Positions 20,957-30,417 of a stretch of 36,370 nt of DNA are shown here, piece after piece. The translations under genes were made by a program, and so were the position numbers. Positions within the stretch are counted from its first letter, which is position 1. Each line of letters opens with the position of its first letter. Source of the DNA: Cladosporium sp. IMV 00045. Taxonomy: Eukaryota; Ascomycota; Dothideomycetes; Cladosporiales; Cladosporiaceae. Location of the stretch: the NCBI GenBank assembly GCA_001931905.2, contig MSJI02000638.1, forward strand, positions 1-36,370, given 5' to 3'. Below the pieces are notes generated by a model that was given only the letters and a program-made list of their open reading frames with translations, was not told the DNA's origin and made no database searches.

Positions 20957-21969
20957 ATGTGGAATGGTAACCTTTGCAATACCACCGGAGACATCGTCGT
21001 TGACAGGTAGGCAATCTCGAAATGGTAAAATATTCACCCGAACTCGTGTGGCTCACATATCTTCAGTCTGCTTCTCGTGGCACTCGTTGGAGCCTTCATA
21101 CCTCAATTCCATCGGATTCACACATCATCTAGCACTCAAGGGCTATCACCGTACTACATTTTGTTCAACGCCTTCTTCAACAATGCACACTTATCTTTCT
21201 CGCTCTTCCTCCATGCCTATGGATGGCCCTCGGAGCGTAGCCCCAAGCTGACCGCAAAGAGTCCGGTTCTGTATCAAATCGCGAAGGGCCGCCTGCACGG
21301 CATTCCTGCGTATGGAGCTATCCTTGGACTATTGCAAGTCTTCGTCCTATGGTGCTGCTCGATCACACTGTATGTATCACCTGCTTAAGGGGACTAGATC
21401 TGATTGACTGATCCTTGCAAAGTGTTATATTGTTCGCTCGCCACTCGACACACGACAAGCCTAGCGGGAGAAAAGTATCGACACAGGCCTTTCTGCACAC
21501 TGCAATCGTGGTCCTTCCAGCGATTTCCATCGCTTTGCCAAAACCATCCAACCCGTCAATGGGTACAGATACTCTCATGGCTTTGATCAACATGACAAAC
21601 CTGGTCGTCGCCCTGCTGTTCGCCATCCTTCAATTCTATGCCCAATATCGGGAGCTCCGCCGACAAGACGGCAACCCAGGCGCATTAAGCCTACTGTCGG
21701 TCTTTATACAGCTACTCGTGACGGCGCTGGTTGCGTACCGCTGGCGACTTCGGCTTGGTACGCCAAATTGGCCTCGTGGCGACGAAGACCTCATGCCGTT
21801 TGCCATGTGGGTATGGGATGAGTTCAAGCTATATTATATGTGGGGTATGATTGCATGGAGCTATGCAATTCACGCGATGGGTTGCTTGTTTCTTCTTGTT
21901 TGTTATAACTCGATCTTAAGACACCAGGGGCACGCAGTAGATGCTGAGAGGACATCCCTCCTGGCATGA
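20957..21969 (+). CDS. PQ-loop repeat multispanning membrane protein
   Basis: The model is join(20957..21006, 21067..21369, 21423..21969), 299 aa. The start ATG sits in GCCGCCACCATGTGG, a textbook strong context. About seven hydrophobic helices are visible. The first carries the PQ motif: VALVGAFIPQFHRI followed by GLSPYYILFN. A second, less perfect PQ-like helix is LLFAILQFYAQYRELRR. PQ-loop proteins include lysosomal/vacuolar amino-acid exporters and SWEET-like carriers. This one resembles uncharacterised fungal members and its substrate cannot be told. Introns are 60 nt (GTAGGC, TTCAG) and 53 nt (GTATGT, AAAG), and both junctions restore hydrophobic helices (DSLLLV and SITLVILF). The C-terminus is short and hydrophilic, ending SLLA. 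Confidence 0.8.
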
Positions 21970-22524
21970 GACATCGCTATCGTGAAAGGCATCTCCTTGA
22001 GATCAAAGCTTTCAACCAGAAACCAGCAATTTGTGCTACTGGCAACTACTTTTGGAAACAAGAGCTCTCGTTCTCTGGTGTCGTCGAGAGTTCTAGACAG
22101 AAGACTCGTTCTGTGCATCGTCAAATACTGCAATTCTCCGGTCTGGTAAAGGAGAGATCTACATGCCTAGCTATTGACGGCAAATTTGCGAGGCCAATGT
22201 TATTGTTAGAGGAGGCAGTGGAGTGATGAACAAGCTGATGAAAATTTCCTTTTTTTTCCACATGTATCGCAAGACCGTATAAGATTTGTCGCCGTAGTTG
22301 GTGCCATTCACTTTCTACAGGGATGTCAGTGCATAGTGAATAGGAATTGCATGTGATCGTCTCCTTCACTTGGCCAAACAAAGCGTGTCCAGACAAAACG
22401 TGTGAGTCACTCGCTCCTTCCCGAGTTGCCTTCGAAGGCAACAAACATTGCAAACGCCTCCAGTCCATACTCTGACACCCAGACATCCAACAAACGAGAG
22501 CATCGCAGCAGCAATTTCGCGAGG
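21970..22524. other. Intergenic region before the F-box gene
   Basis: 555 bp without a recognisable gene. Frames present are short and change composition abruptly. It should contain the PQ-loop 3' UTR and the F-box promoter. Confidence 0.45.
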
Positions 22525-23749
22525 ATGTCGATACAACGACTGCCAGTCGAATTGATTGAGCAAATCATCGAACAAATCTCGCCAGGCTCCCACCTATCCT
22601 TCGCGCTTACCAGCAAACGCCACCTAAAATGCTCACAGCGTATTCTTTCACATCATCGAAAATTTGCGCAGGGTCACCGCGAGATCACAGATGTTTTTGA
22701 TGTGCCTGCGAAACCAGAATATTCAGTCGAGGCCTGGCATAAGCCCGCATGCGTTGTCTACCGCAGCGTCAGCATCTTGCCTGCTTTGCAAATCCCAGAC
22801 CTACTATCCCTGGAAGTGCGCCACTTCGACGACCCGCATCGTCGTCCGGGTTTTGATTTCGATCCATCAGCGGTCCCGAACGATTGCAAATCTTCGATCC
22901 AGGTGTTGTGTTTCAGTGCAGTTCGGAGCGTGAGCGAAGATCAGGTGAAGACTTTGTTGCGAAGTATTGAAGCGCTCAAGGTCATCAAGATCAAAAATGC
23001 TCCTTCGAAACCACAGACAAGCTGGTGGAGCTGGCCACCCTCTATCATGCAGAGTCGCTCGAAATCATTCACATTGACAAGACTCAGCACGTACATCGCG
23101 GAAACGACTGCCGATTCTACTATACACCGTGTATCCGCCGCCTTCAGAACATCCGCGATCTCGTGGTGGATGTCCATGATCTTTACCGTCACTCCCTTGA
23201 GCTTCGCGAACAACAGCCGTCCTTGGAGAACGCTGAACACCTGCAAGAAGCTTTGGCTTCGGTGCTCTTACCTTCGCTCCAGCGTCTCGAGGTATGCGGA
23301 ATGTGGTGCAATGGAGAACCAGACAAAGCCGAGCTGGAAGATCTTTGATATCGCCATTGCGGGCGCTTTGGAAGCAAGAGACGTCTCGAATCTTAGGCTC
23401 TAGAGTCTCTCAAGAATGCAGCTTTGTTCAGGAAGGTCAGTTGGCGGCGATCTCTACACCATCCCTTACGTCCGCAGACTCAGCATTACTAATCTCGCGC
23501 CGTATTCCTACGGTAGACGGTATTTTGCTCCCAAGTTCTTCGCCACCATCGAAGCCGGTCATCGATTTGGCGTCCTAGTAGAAACTGTCTATCACTACAA
23601 AACCACTTGTAGTCTCTTCGGTAGCTCGGCCTTGGACGGAACATGATATGCGGCGTTTCCTTGCGAACGGTTCTTTCCAGGATTGGGAAAGATTGGGTAG
23701 ATGCGGGTTCCGGGATTGCAAAACATGCAAGGAGGGCGTGTTTTATTGA
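22525..23749 (+). pseudogene. Degenerate F-box-like gene with three frameshifts and one stop
   Basis: The N-terminus MSIQRLPVELIEQIIEQI with SHLSFALTSKRHLKCSQR is a typical fungal F-box-like start; F-box proteins link substrates to SCF ubiquitin ligases. Coding quality then moves between frames. From 22525 to about 23000 it is in one frame, ending LKVIKIK. From about 23000 to 23345 it is shifted by minus one (SLEIIHIDKTQ, LVVDVHDLYRHSLEL). From about 23347 to 23640 it returns to the first frame (DIAIAGALEARD, YTIPYVRRLSITNLAPYSY), with TAG at 23401-23403. A last block (MRRFLANGSFQDWE, CKTCKEGVFY) is in the third frame and stops at 23747-23749. The first shift falls at an AAAAA run, the second at a TTT. 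One alternative is a 53-nt intron 22964-23016, but it would delete a conserved-looking strand and explains only the first shift. Sequencing error remains possible. Confidence 0.7.
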
Positions 23750-24011
23750 TGTGTTAGGACTTTTCGGCTTCCGTTGCGAAACGAAATGTGTTTCCTTCTA
23801 ATATGCCAGAAACAGAAACGGATCGCGAATAGAAAAATAGTTGTGTGGGCTACAACACTGTACAGCAAGGCGACGGACTTCTATCGAGATGGAAATATGT
23901 GTTGTTGGAAGCTACTCGAATAGAATTGATGAATCAGCGTTTGGTTCAGGAAAGACGGCGGAGGAACAATAAAGTCTGCTCGCTATAGCTTATGGAGCTT
24001 CAATACTTCTG
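23750..24011. other. Convergent intergenic region
   Basis: 262 bp between the F-box remnant and the 3' end of the transcription factor gene. AT-rich; no gene seen. Confidence 0.45.
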
Positions 24012-25933
24012 TTAGATGTCCCAAACCTCGTGTAATTGCTCACTCAAGTTTTTCGTTGGCCATCCATGCTCCCTTTCGGTGCGCGTAAGGACAGCGTCTA
24101 GTTGTCTCTGTTCTTCCGGTGATTCGAACCGATCTCCGACTTTGTCGCGTATCTATGCGTCAGCTCCTTTGTTCAATTTCGTCTTCGTTCACTTCCTGTT
24201 CGAAGCTGTTTGCGTCGGTCTCAGAGAACTTACATATGCTAATACCCATTGATGCGACAACCAAGGCGGCGGGGACGTGGCCGTTGGACTCGGCGATGGC
24301 ACATAGTTTTCGTACGTCAGATCTAATGTTACTGTCCATCTGCCGGGCCGCTTGTTTCCTCTGGGGTCCGACCGAAGGTAGTGGCTTATGGGCGCTTAAT
24401 AGCGCTGACGCGACCAGGTTGTACTGCCATGCCATTACATGACAAGGAGCTAGTAAAGGGAAGCTGGTAATTTCCGAAGCAGAGGTTCGGAGAGTATTTG
24501 TGCCTCCCAACGGCTCGAAAGATCTGGGGGCTCGCATTTGCCACATATTAATCCGATCGTGCAAATGGTTGATAGGTTCCAGACATTTCGAGTCGCCAAA
24601 GACACAGTTGACTGCCTCGGCACAGTCGCTAACGGCACATAGCGCCCAATCCCAGTCGTCACGCAAGTTGTCACTGGGAGGAAGAACCGGTGCTGAGCAG
24701 CGAACGGGACGGTGTTCCTTAAGACCAATATAGAGTTCCTGTCTGAAAGCGGCCCAGAGGCAAGCTTGACGGAATCGACTTGCCCCTCCAGAGGGTGATT
24801 GATCTTGTGAGGCTCGAATGATAGCTTGTGCGCCGATCAAGTGGCCTCGAAGGTCAACGCCGCTTATGGATACTATACCAATCAGTAAAGTTCTCTTGTC
24901 TCCAGTCTAGTGACGAACCGTCGATCTCTTCTAATAGACGTAGTATACACAACGTGGCGAGAAGGTCATCGTCCTCAACCGCAGTGTCGGAAGCTAACGT
25001 TGGTTTCAGTACCTGCAGGCAGGAATCATTGTATCGATCTGCCAGATATTCATCAACTCCAGCAGCTGGATTGGTGAGATGCATATGCCGGGCCGATAGC
25101 GCAAGCAGTGCGTTAGCCAGCATAGGTTTCGATCGAGCCCTGCATGGTATATCGAAAGCAAAGTGACTCCGCGGATCAAGGAAGTCGAACTGTGAGCAAT
25201 GGTTAGTGCCCCAAAAAAACAAGCCGATGTTAGAGTAAGAAGTTCATACAAAAGGAGTAATGTTCGTCACATAATGCCTGAGAAGCCAAATCTCGAGGCT
25301 GGATTTGAACAAGGCATCCGTAGAATCTCCTTGGGGCGTTAAAGCATGCGGAGTAGAAATCGATGAGGGAGATCTCTCGGGTTGTATTGAGCCTTGATGT
25401 TGCCCTTCCACTTTGTCGATACCAATAATCTGTATGTTGGATGCTTTCGAGCGATTGGGGTCTTGCACTGCAGGGCCAGGATTGCCTTGCTCGTGGTTCC
25501 GACGCAGGTCGCTATGACTTTCAACAAATCCTTCGAAATGAAAATCGACTACACACAATCAGTCTCGACCGACCGACAGGGAGTCGAAGAGGTCACCTAC
25601 TCTTCGGTGGGATCGGAACCCACGTCTGATGCGGCCCAAAGCTTTGTCCCTCCGAAATTGTATGCTTCTTGCCAGCAATTGGCAATTCATAGGTACATCG
25701 TCGCTCTGCAAGACTACAATCGAGTGCAGTCAGGCTTTTTTCGGTCACCTGTATTACTAGTTGTCAGGCTTGACCTGACTTGGCTAGAAATGTCATTGGC
25801 TCTTACATTTCTGATGACGAGATCTGCAGTAGTCGCTAAATGGAGACCAATGTTAGACAGCAGGTATAATCAGTCGGGGTTTCGTCGCGAACAGACATCT
25901 TACTGACCATGCTTGAACGATTGTCGGAGGCAT
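24012..25933 (-). CDS. Zn2Cys6 fungal-specific transcription factor, one-base frameshift in the zinc cluster
   Basis: Seven exons on the minus strand: 25933-25908, 25835-25807, 25748-25601, 25548-25250, 25189-24915, 24862-24234, 24139-24012. The start is MPPTIVQACDYC, and splicing builds ACDYCRSRHQKCDRKKPDC. The second zinc half (CSLAERRC) follows only if one T at 25718/25719 is ignored. As printed, TTG TAG stops the frame. The remainder is a fungal-specific regulatory domain with LLRHYVTNITPF, FDFLDPRSHFAFDIP, LLALSARHMHL, LRLLEEIDG and a C-terminal ISIFGDRFESPEEQ plus TEREHGWPT typical of this family. Total about 510 aa. Intron donors are GTCAGT, GTAAGA, GTAGGT, GTATGA, GTCACT (weak, least certain) and GTAAGT. 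It is divergent from the MFS transporter at 26288, so it probably regulates that gene and its neighbours. Without correction of the extra base, no DNA-binding protein can be made. Confidence 0.8.
25718..25719 (-). other. Extra T disrupting the Cys6 zinc cluster
   Basis: On the minus strand the sequence reads TGC ACT CGA TTG TAG. Dropping one T gives Cys-Thr-Arg-Cys-Ser with exact Cys-x2-Cys-x6-Cys spacing to the following cysteine. No intron can remove a single base here. Confidence 0.75.
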
Positions 25934-25970
25934 ATCACATGTCTTGCTATCGAGCTTTTCGAAAACGGGT

Positions 25971-26021
25971 GCCCCGACGAATATGTCGTTGAGATCTTAC
26001 CGCGACAAGCGAGGTCGGGGC
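25971..26021. repeat. 8-bp inverted repeat with 35-nt spacer
   Basis: GCCCCGAC at 25971-25978 and its exact complement GTCGGGGC at 26014-26021 flank 35 nt. It lies close to the regulator start codon, inside the divergent promoter. Confidence 0.7.
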
Positions 26022-26072
26022 AATGATTGACAACACCTCCTCTCGAGCCCGAGGCGGGGTATTGGGGAAGTA

Positions 26073-26081
26073 CCGAATCGG
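26073..26081. promoter_or_regulatory. CCG-N3-CGG element
   Basis: CCGAATCGG: everted CCG and CGG triplets three bases apart, 7 nt from the larger CCG-N7-CGG repeat. Zn2Cys6 dimers commonly recognise paired CGG half-sites, so binding by the adjacent regulator is inferred. Confidence 0.45.
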
Positions 26082-26087
26082 CTATCT

Positions 26088-26106
26088 CCTCCGACATCTT
26101 CGGAGG
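26088..26106. promoter_or_regulatory. Perfect 7-bp inverted repeat, CCG-N7-CGG (candidate operator)
   Basis: CCTCCGA, five bases, TCGGAGG: perfect 7-bp arms. It contains CCG and CGG triplets seven bases apart. The position, about 180 bp before the MFS start and 155 bp from the regulator start, suits an operator for the divergently encoded Zn2Cys6 factor. Confidence 0.55.
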
Positions 26107-26287
26107 CAAACCAACGACAACAACACACTTGAGATGTTGGTCAAGGAAGGTTGCCTACGAGTATTGAATTCGACAGGTACAAGTACAAATGACCGAGTCA
26201 AACTGATATCGCTGAAGAAGATGAGTTTCAATCGGAGCTTACTCTTCCAAAGACCTTGTATCCTACCATCACCCAACTACCGCTCAC

Positions 26288-27856
26288 ATGTCTTTCATCA
26301 AACAGACCGAACCTTTCCGTGCCCCAGAACGAAGAAGTTCAGCGAATCCAAGACCGCGCAATACGAAATATGTGTATCAACTCACTGCATTCACCTCAGT
26401 TGGAGCTCTGCTCTTCGGATACGATCAAGGCATCATGGGCGTGATAGTCGCCGATGAGCGATGGATCTCTCTCATGCAGCCTGCCAACGCCTGGGTCACC
26501 GGTGCAGTGGTATCGCTGTACGACATCGGTTGTTTCGTTGGGGCCATGAGTGTCGGTATCCTGGCTGATTCCTGTGGCCGCGAACGAACACTGTCGATTG
26601 CTAGTGTTGTCTTTATCATTGGCGCCATTCTTCAATGTGCCAGTTATAGCATCACGCAAATAACGATTGGGCGCGTCGTCCTCGGATACGGAGTCGGTGC
26701 CTGCGCCGCGGGAGTGCCATTATACGTGACCGAGATTGCCCCTGCGGCTATTCGAGGTCGAATTATTGGCATTGAACAAATGATCCTATGTTTAGGAGAG
26801 CTTTTCGCTTTCTGGTTGAACTATGGCTTCGCGTATCTCAGCACAAACGACTGGTGGCGCATTCCTCTTGCAATTCAGATTGTTCCGGCTGCAATACTCG
26901 GCATCGGCTGCTGGTTTTGGGTACCTCCAAGTCCAAGATGGTTGGTACAGCAAGATCGCCATGCTTGCGCACGCGAGGTACTTGCCCGTTTGCATGGAGA
27001 TGTAGAAGCAGAACTCGAAGTGATCGAGATCACAGAGAGGTTTGAGATGGACAAGCGACCAAAGGGAACTTCCTGGCTGGACATGTTTCGCTGGCCTGTG
27101 CTGAAAATCACGTTGCTTGGAATGGGAGTGCAATTCTTCCAGCAATCTACGGGTACCAACAGTATCTTGTACTATACTGTGAGTTGATTCATCTTCCAAT
27201 CTTCTGTCCTTTGTATTGACAATCACTCATAGCCTTCGTTGTTCGAGCGTGGAGGCATCACGGATGCGCACACACGCAACCTAGCTACGGGCGGCGTCGG
27301 GATTATTCTATTCGTCTTCTCTTGGGTCCCGATATTCGTCTTCGATCGTCTCGGTCGCAAGACTTGGCTTCAGGTCGGCACAGTGGGCATGATGTGTGCC
27401 ATGATTGGCATAGCCGTTCTTCAGTGGCACGCCGAGAACAATCCTGGTGACTCTGGCAATTACGCAATCATCGCCTTCCCTTACATGTTCTACATGTTCT
27501 TCAACATTAGCTGGGGAGTGGGCAGCTGGACATACGCATCAGAAATCTTCCCGACAATGTACAGGGCTAAGGGCAATGCTTTATCGACTATGAGCTTATG
27601 GCTGACCTGCTACGTTGTCGCTCAAGTGAGTCCTCCAATCGATGAGGCGATCGGATGGGGCCTCTACGTTATCTATTCCGGCATCTGTGTCATAGCACTT
27701 GTCTTTGTCACTTTTGGAATGATCGAAACCCGTGGTCGAACTTTGGAGGAGATGAGCCGTCTCTTCGGGTTGCCGACAGGGTTGACGCACCAAGATGTAT
27801 CAGAAATGAAGGACGAGGTTGTGGTAGAGAAAAAGGAATTCGCGCAAGATAGTTAG
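26288..27856 (+). CDS. MFS sugar transporter (hexose type)
   Basis: The model is join(26288..27178, 27233..27856), 504 aa, the usual length for the family. About twelve hydrophobic helices are visible. Sugar-porter landmarks in order: GALLFGYDQGIMGV in helix 1, the ADSCGRERT loop (A-motif), the helix-4 segment GRVVLGYGVGA, VPLYVTEIAPAAIRGR after it, PPSPRWL before the central loop, FFQQSTGTNSILYYTP in helix 7, DRLGRKTWL, and a final IETRGRTLEEM. The 54-nt intron (GTGAGT, CATAG; phase 0) joins LYYT to PSLF, a conserved junction. The N-terminal 30 residues are cytosolic and basic. Substrate cannot be read from sequence; monosaccharides such as galactose are plausible given the nearby glycanase. 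It is divergently transcribed from the Zn2Cys6 regulator. Confidence 0.9.
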
Positions 27857-28208
27857 CCCTTGTATCGGAGAAGCAGTATTTCGAACATATGGCATTTATA
27901 TTGTCTTACATGTATCTTTTTGAGCGCGTTCTTCGTTTCCAAGTAATTCAACAGCATGCGAAACGAAGTGATCACCCATAATTCCTTAAATGTACCGCCC
28001 ATTGCTTTGAACATGATCCAGGGATTTCCTTTAAAGATGGATCGATTGAATGCAGTAAATGCTCTATGTTCAGATATCACGATTCCACGTCAAAAATTGA
28101 GAGCTCTACAAAGCGTCGTTGAAATTCGTATCATTCCCTCAGGCTATCTTGAAGTATGCTAGGGAGACATCTCGGGCATTCATGGTATCCGGCCTCTGCC
28201 TGTCCACC
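27857..28208. other. Convergent intergenic region
   Basis: 352 bp between the transporter and the glycanase gene (both 3' ends). AT-rich, with no gene or structured element recognised. Confidence 0.45.
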
Positions 28209-29857
28209 TTAGCCTTCGAACTGCAATGTAACCATGCCCTGTCCCGGAATCGAATATTTCACAGAAGCACCCTTTTGAGACGTGTTGAACGCTGAAACGT
28301 CCCAATCTGCCTTGTCCGTCGTTTCAACGGTTTTCACCAACGTGGCTGTCGAGCTTGGTGCTTTCAAATTCAACTCGTAAGGCTCAGTCTGATTGTTGAA
28401 GAACAACACGTTCCAAATGGTGGCTTTCGATTTGCCATAGCTAGCGCCAGATGTTTGTGCCGATGCAAAAGCGTTGACTCCGTAAGGTAGCTGAGAATGG
28501 TCCACATCATAGCGTACACTACCAGGTCGATGGAAGTAAGAATAGTGTCTCAGCATGAACGCCCGCTTGGTAAGGTAAAGGTTGTAGTCTGCTGTCTTGT
28601 TGAAGTTGGGATCGATGTAAATTAGAGCAGAATTGTAGCCGGCCGTTTCGTTGATCGCGTTGTAACACTGTGATCCTTCAATCTTAGGAGAGCAAGGGAG
28701 AAAGCTGACAGCAGTCCACCAGTCGAAACTTTCAACTTGTGCGATCGTGAGGAATTGCCAGATGTGCCGTGCTACCACGAGCGCATTGTTCATCGTAGGA
28801 TCATTTTGTGACTTGAATGCGTTTTGACCGTTGGCTGCGCTTCCTGTGCAACAAGTCTCCGTGAACTTGACTCTAGGGGGGTTTCCGTCCGTCAGGTTCA
28901 TGAGGGTCTCTCTGTACTCGGCAATCCCAGCATCAGTTGGGAAGTCGTAGTTGTGAACAGCAATGCTATACATCGAATCAAGAGATCTTGGAAGCCAAAC
29001 AGGATACTGTGGGATCGCTTGTGTGGTGATCTGGCTGGTCTCGTCGTAAATGATGCCAACTTTTGCTGCTGTCGATGAGTCCAGCTCTTTTCTCAGCGTC
29101 TGCGCGAGATTGGCACGTAGACTTGGCCCTAATGCCATGCCCTCCTGGCCACAGTCCGCACGTAAGTTATCTGGCTCGTTAACGGGAGAGATGTAGTTGA
29201 CGTTGATCCCCTTTTCGATCCAATGAGACAAGACAGTCTGTAGGTACTTTGAGAATGCTGGTATCTTGTCTTCCGTCATATTCCACCCGCAAGCAGCGCC
29301 ATTGTCTGCAATATGAGAAGGGGCTGCAGTCACGAAGAACGTGATGTAAGGTACTCCGTACTTCTGAGCAGCTTTGAGAAACGTAACTCCAGCATGGTCT
29401 CTATTCCAGTCGTAAGTTCCGTCACGCAGTAAAAAGGACTCGATGCGGGATCCGTTGGTGGTGACTTGCTTGACATCATCACCACCGTCTCCTCCCACGT
29501 TGTAGCGGTACGAGCTAAGGTGGAGGCCTTCCTCGGAGAAAAGGAAAGAACTGAGATTCTGCTGGACGCCCAAAGGGAAGTGTATCATGTCGTTTGGCCA
29601 CCTTTGAATCTTGTCAGTGATCTGTGCCATAGCTCTATGCCAATCTGATGCTATTCGAGTGACCTACCATCCTCCCGAAGCGCCAAACGATGTCAATGTT
29701 TGACGTGGCTCTGGATCGATGGTAACTTTTGAAGGCTCATCATCAGTACGTTATCGATTTGCAATTGACGAAAGAACGACACACCTTCAACGTCAAGAGC
29801 TTGTAGGCAGTGGCTCCATAGGGAGATGGCCGTCAACGCTGTTCTCGTCACTCTCAT
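28209..29857 (-). CDS. Secreted GH30 glycosidase, endo-beta-1,6-galactanase-like
   Basis: The model is complement join(28209..29601, 29668..29725, 29785..29857), 507 aa. Exon 1 encodes a secretion signal (MRVTRTALTAISLWSHCLQA). Exon 2 (58 nt) adds VTIDPEPRQTLTSFGASGG, the conserved strand before the barrel. Exon 3 continues WWPNDMIHFPLGVQQNL. The acid/base is Glu186 in ISPVNEPD, and the likely nucleophile is Glu292 in VKFTETCC. A C-terminal beta domain follows the (beta/alpha)8 barrel. Together with YRYNVGGDGGDD this resembles the GH30 subgroup of fungal endo-beta-1,6-galactanases, which cut galactan side chains of plant arabinogalactan. Introns of 59 nt (GTGTGT, AAAAG) and 66 nt (GTAGGT with CTGAC branch, AAAG) were placed by frame. 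Substrate is inferred; a beta-1,6-glucanase is the alternative. Confidence 0.85.
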
Positions 29858-30417
29858 GTTGGGCGCGGCGTGTAAGTTAAGATATATTGTTGTCTTTAAC
29901 GATGATCAGGCATATATATATCCAACTTTCAGGTGCTCGCTTAACTCGTCACGGCGTTGATCATTCTATTGGAGCCATGTACACACGTGCACCATGTGGA
30001 GCCGAGTATGTACTGAGCTTCACGTATTGTAGATCAATCTTGCAAACAAGTTTTATGCCCGAAGACACTTTATTCGAAGCTACGAAATGTTGCGTAGGGA
30101 AGACGAGGGTTAGTGTGGAAACAACCCTCTCCACTTAGGGTTCCGACTTCATGATCACTTGCCCGATCCACCACTGGCAACTTGCATCCGAGATCTTAGT
30201 CGCCCGTTCACCTTAAGCCATACCTTTAGACGTCACGTATCGACTGATGGCATTCGATAAAGTAGTACAAACCCGATAGTAATATTCTGGCATTGACTCG
30301 AAAACATGGTTGAAAGATGACATGGACCGTCTCCAGGTCAAACGGAATACATTTTCTTCGTTCTGCTACTCAATGATCGACGAAGCTTGATAATGAAGTT
30401 ATTTCGAACGCAATCTC
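29858..30417. other. Intergenic region with glycanase promoter
   Basis: 560 bp between the PhyH-like gene (3' end) and the glycanase start. The glycanase promoter lies at the left end with a TATA-like run. Only short unsupported frames otherwise. Confidence 0.45.
29912..29921 (-). promoter_or_regulatory. Candidate TATA element of the GH30 gene
   Basis: A ten-base alternating AT run, 55-64 bp upstream of the GH30 start at 29857, within otherwise mixed sequence. Confidence 0.45.

Larger units (their letters stand above)
25934..26287. promoter_or_regulatory. Divergent promoter between regulator and MFS transporter
   Basis: 354 bp shared by the Zn2Cys6 gene and the transporter. It contains two clear inverted repeats and a CCG-N3-CGG element (listed separately) and one GCGGGG (26054-26059) matching the CreA/CRE1 carbon-repression consensus. 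No protein-coding segment is recognised. Confidence 0.6.

Noticed and set aside
22964..23016. 53-nt intron as explanation of the first frame change in the F-box gene
   Set aside because: It would fix the frame but lacks a convincing branch site, removes the conserved-looking strand LKVIKIK and does not explain the later lesions.
23025..23403. Second half of the long plus-strand frame from 22525 as a real protein or overprinted gene
   Set aside because: Its Trp/Ser-rich composition is unlike F-box proteins, while the minus-one frame over the same bases reads as a normal F-box protein. Being open is most simply chance.
24115..24140. GGTTCGAATC word on the minus strand resembling a tRNA B-box
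   Set aside because: It lies inside the last coding exon of the transcription factor and has no pairing stem.
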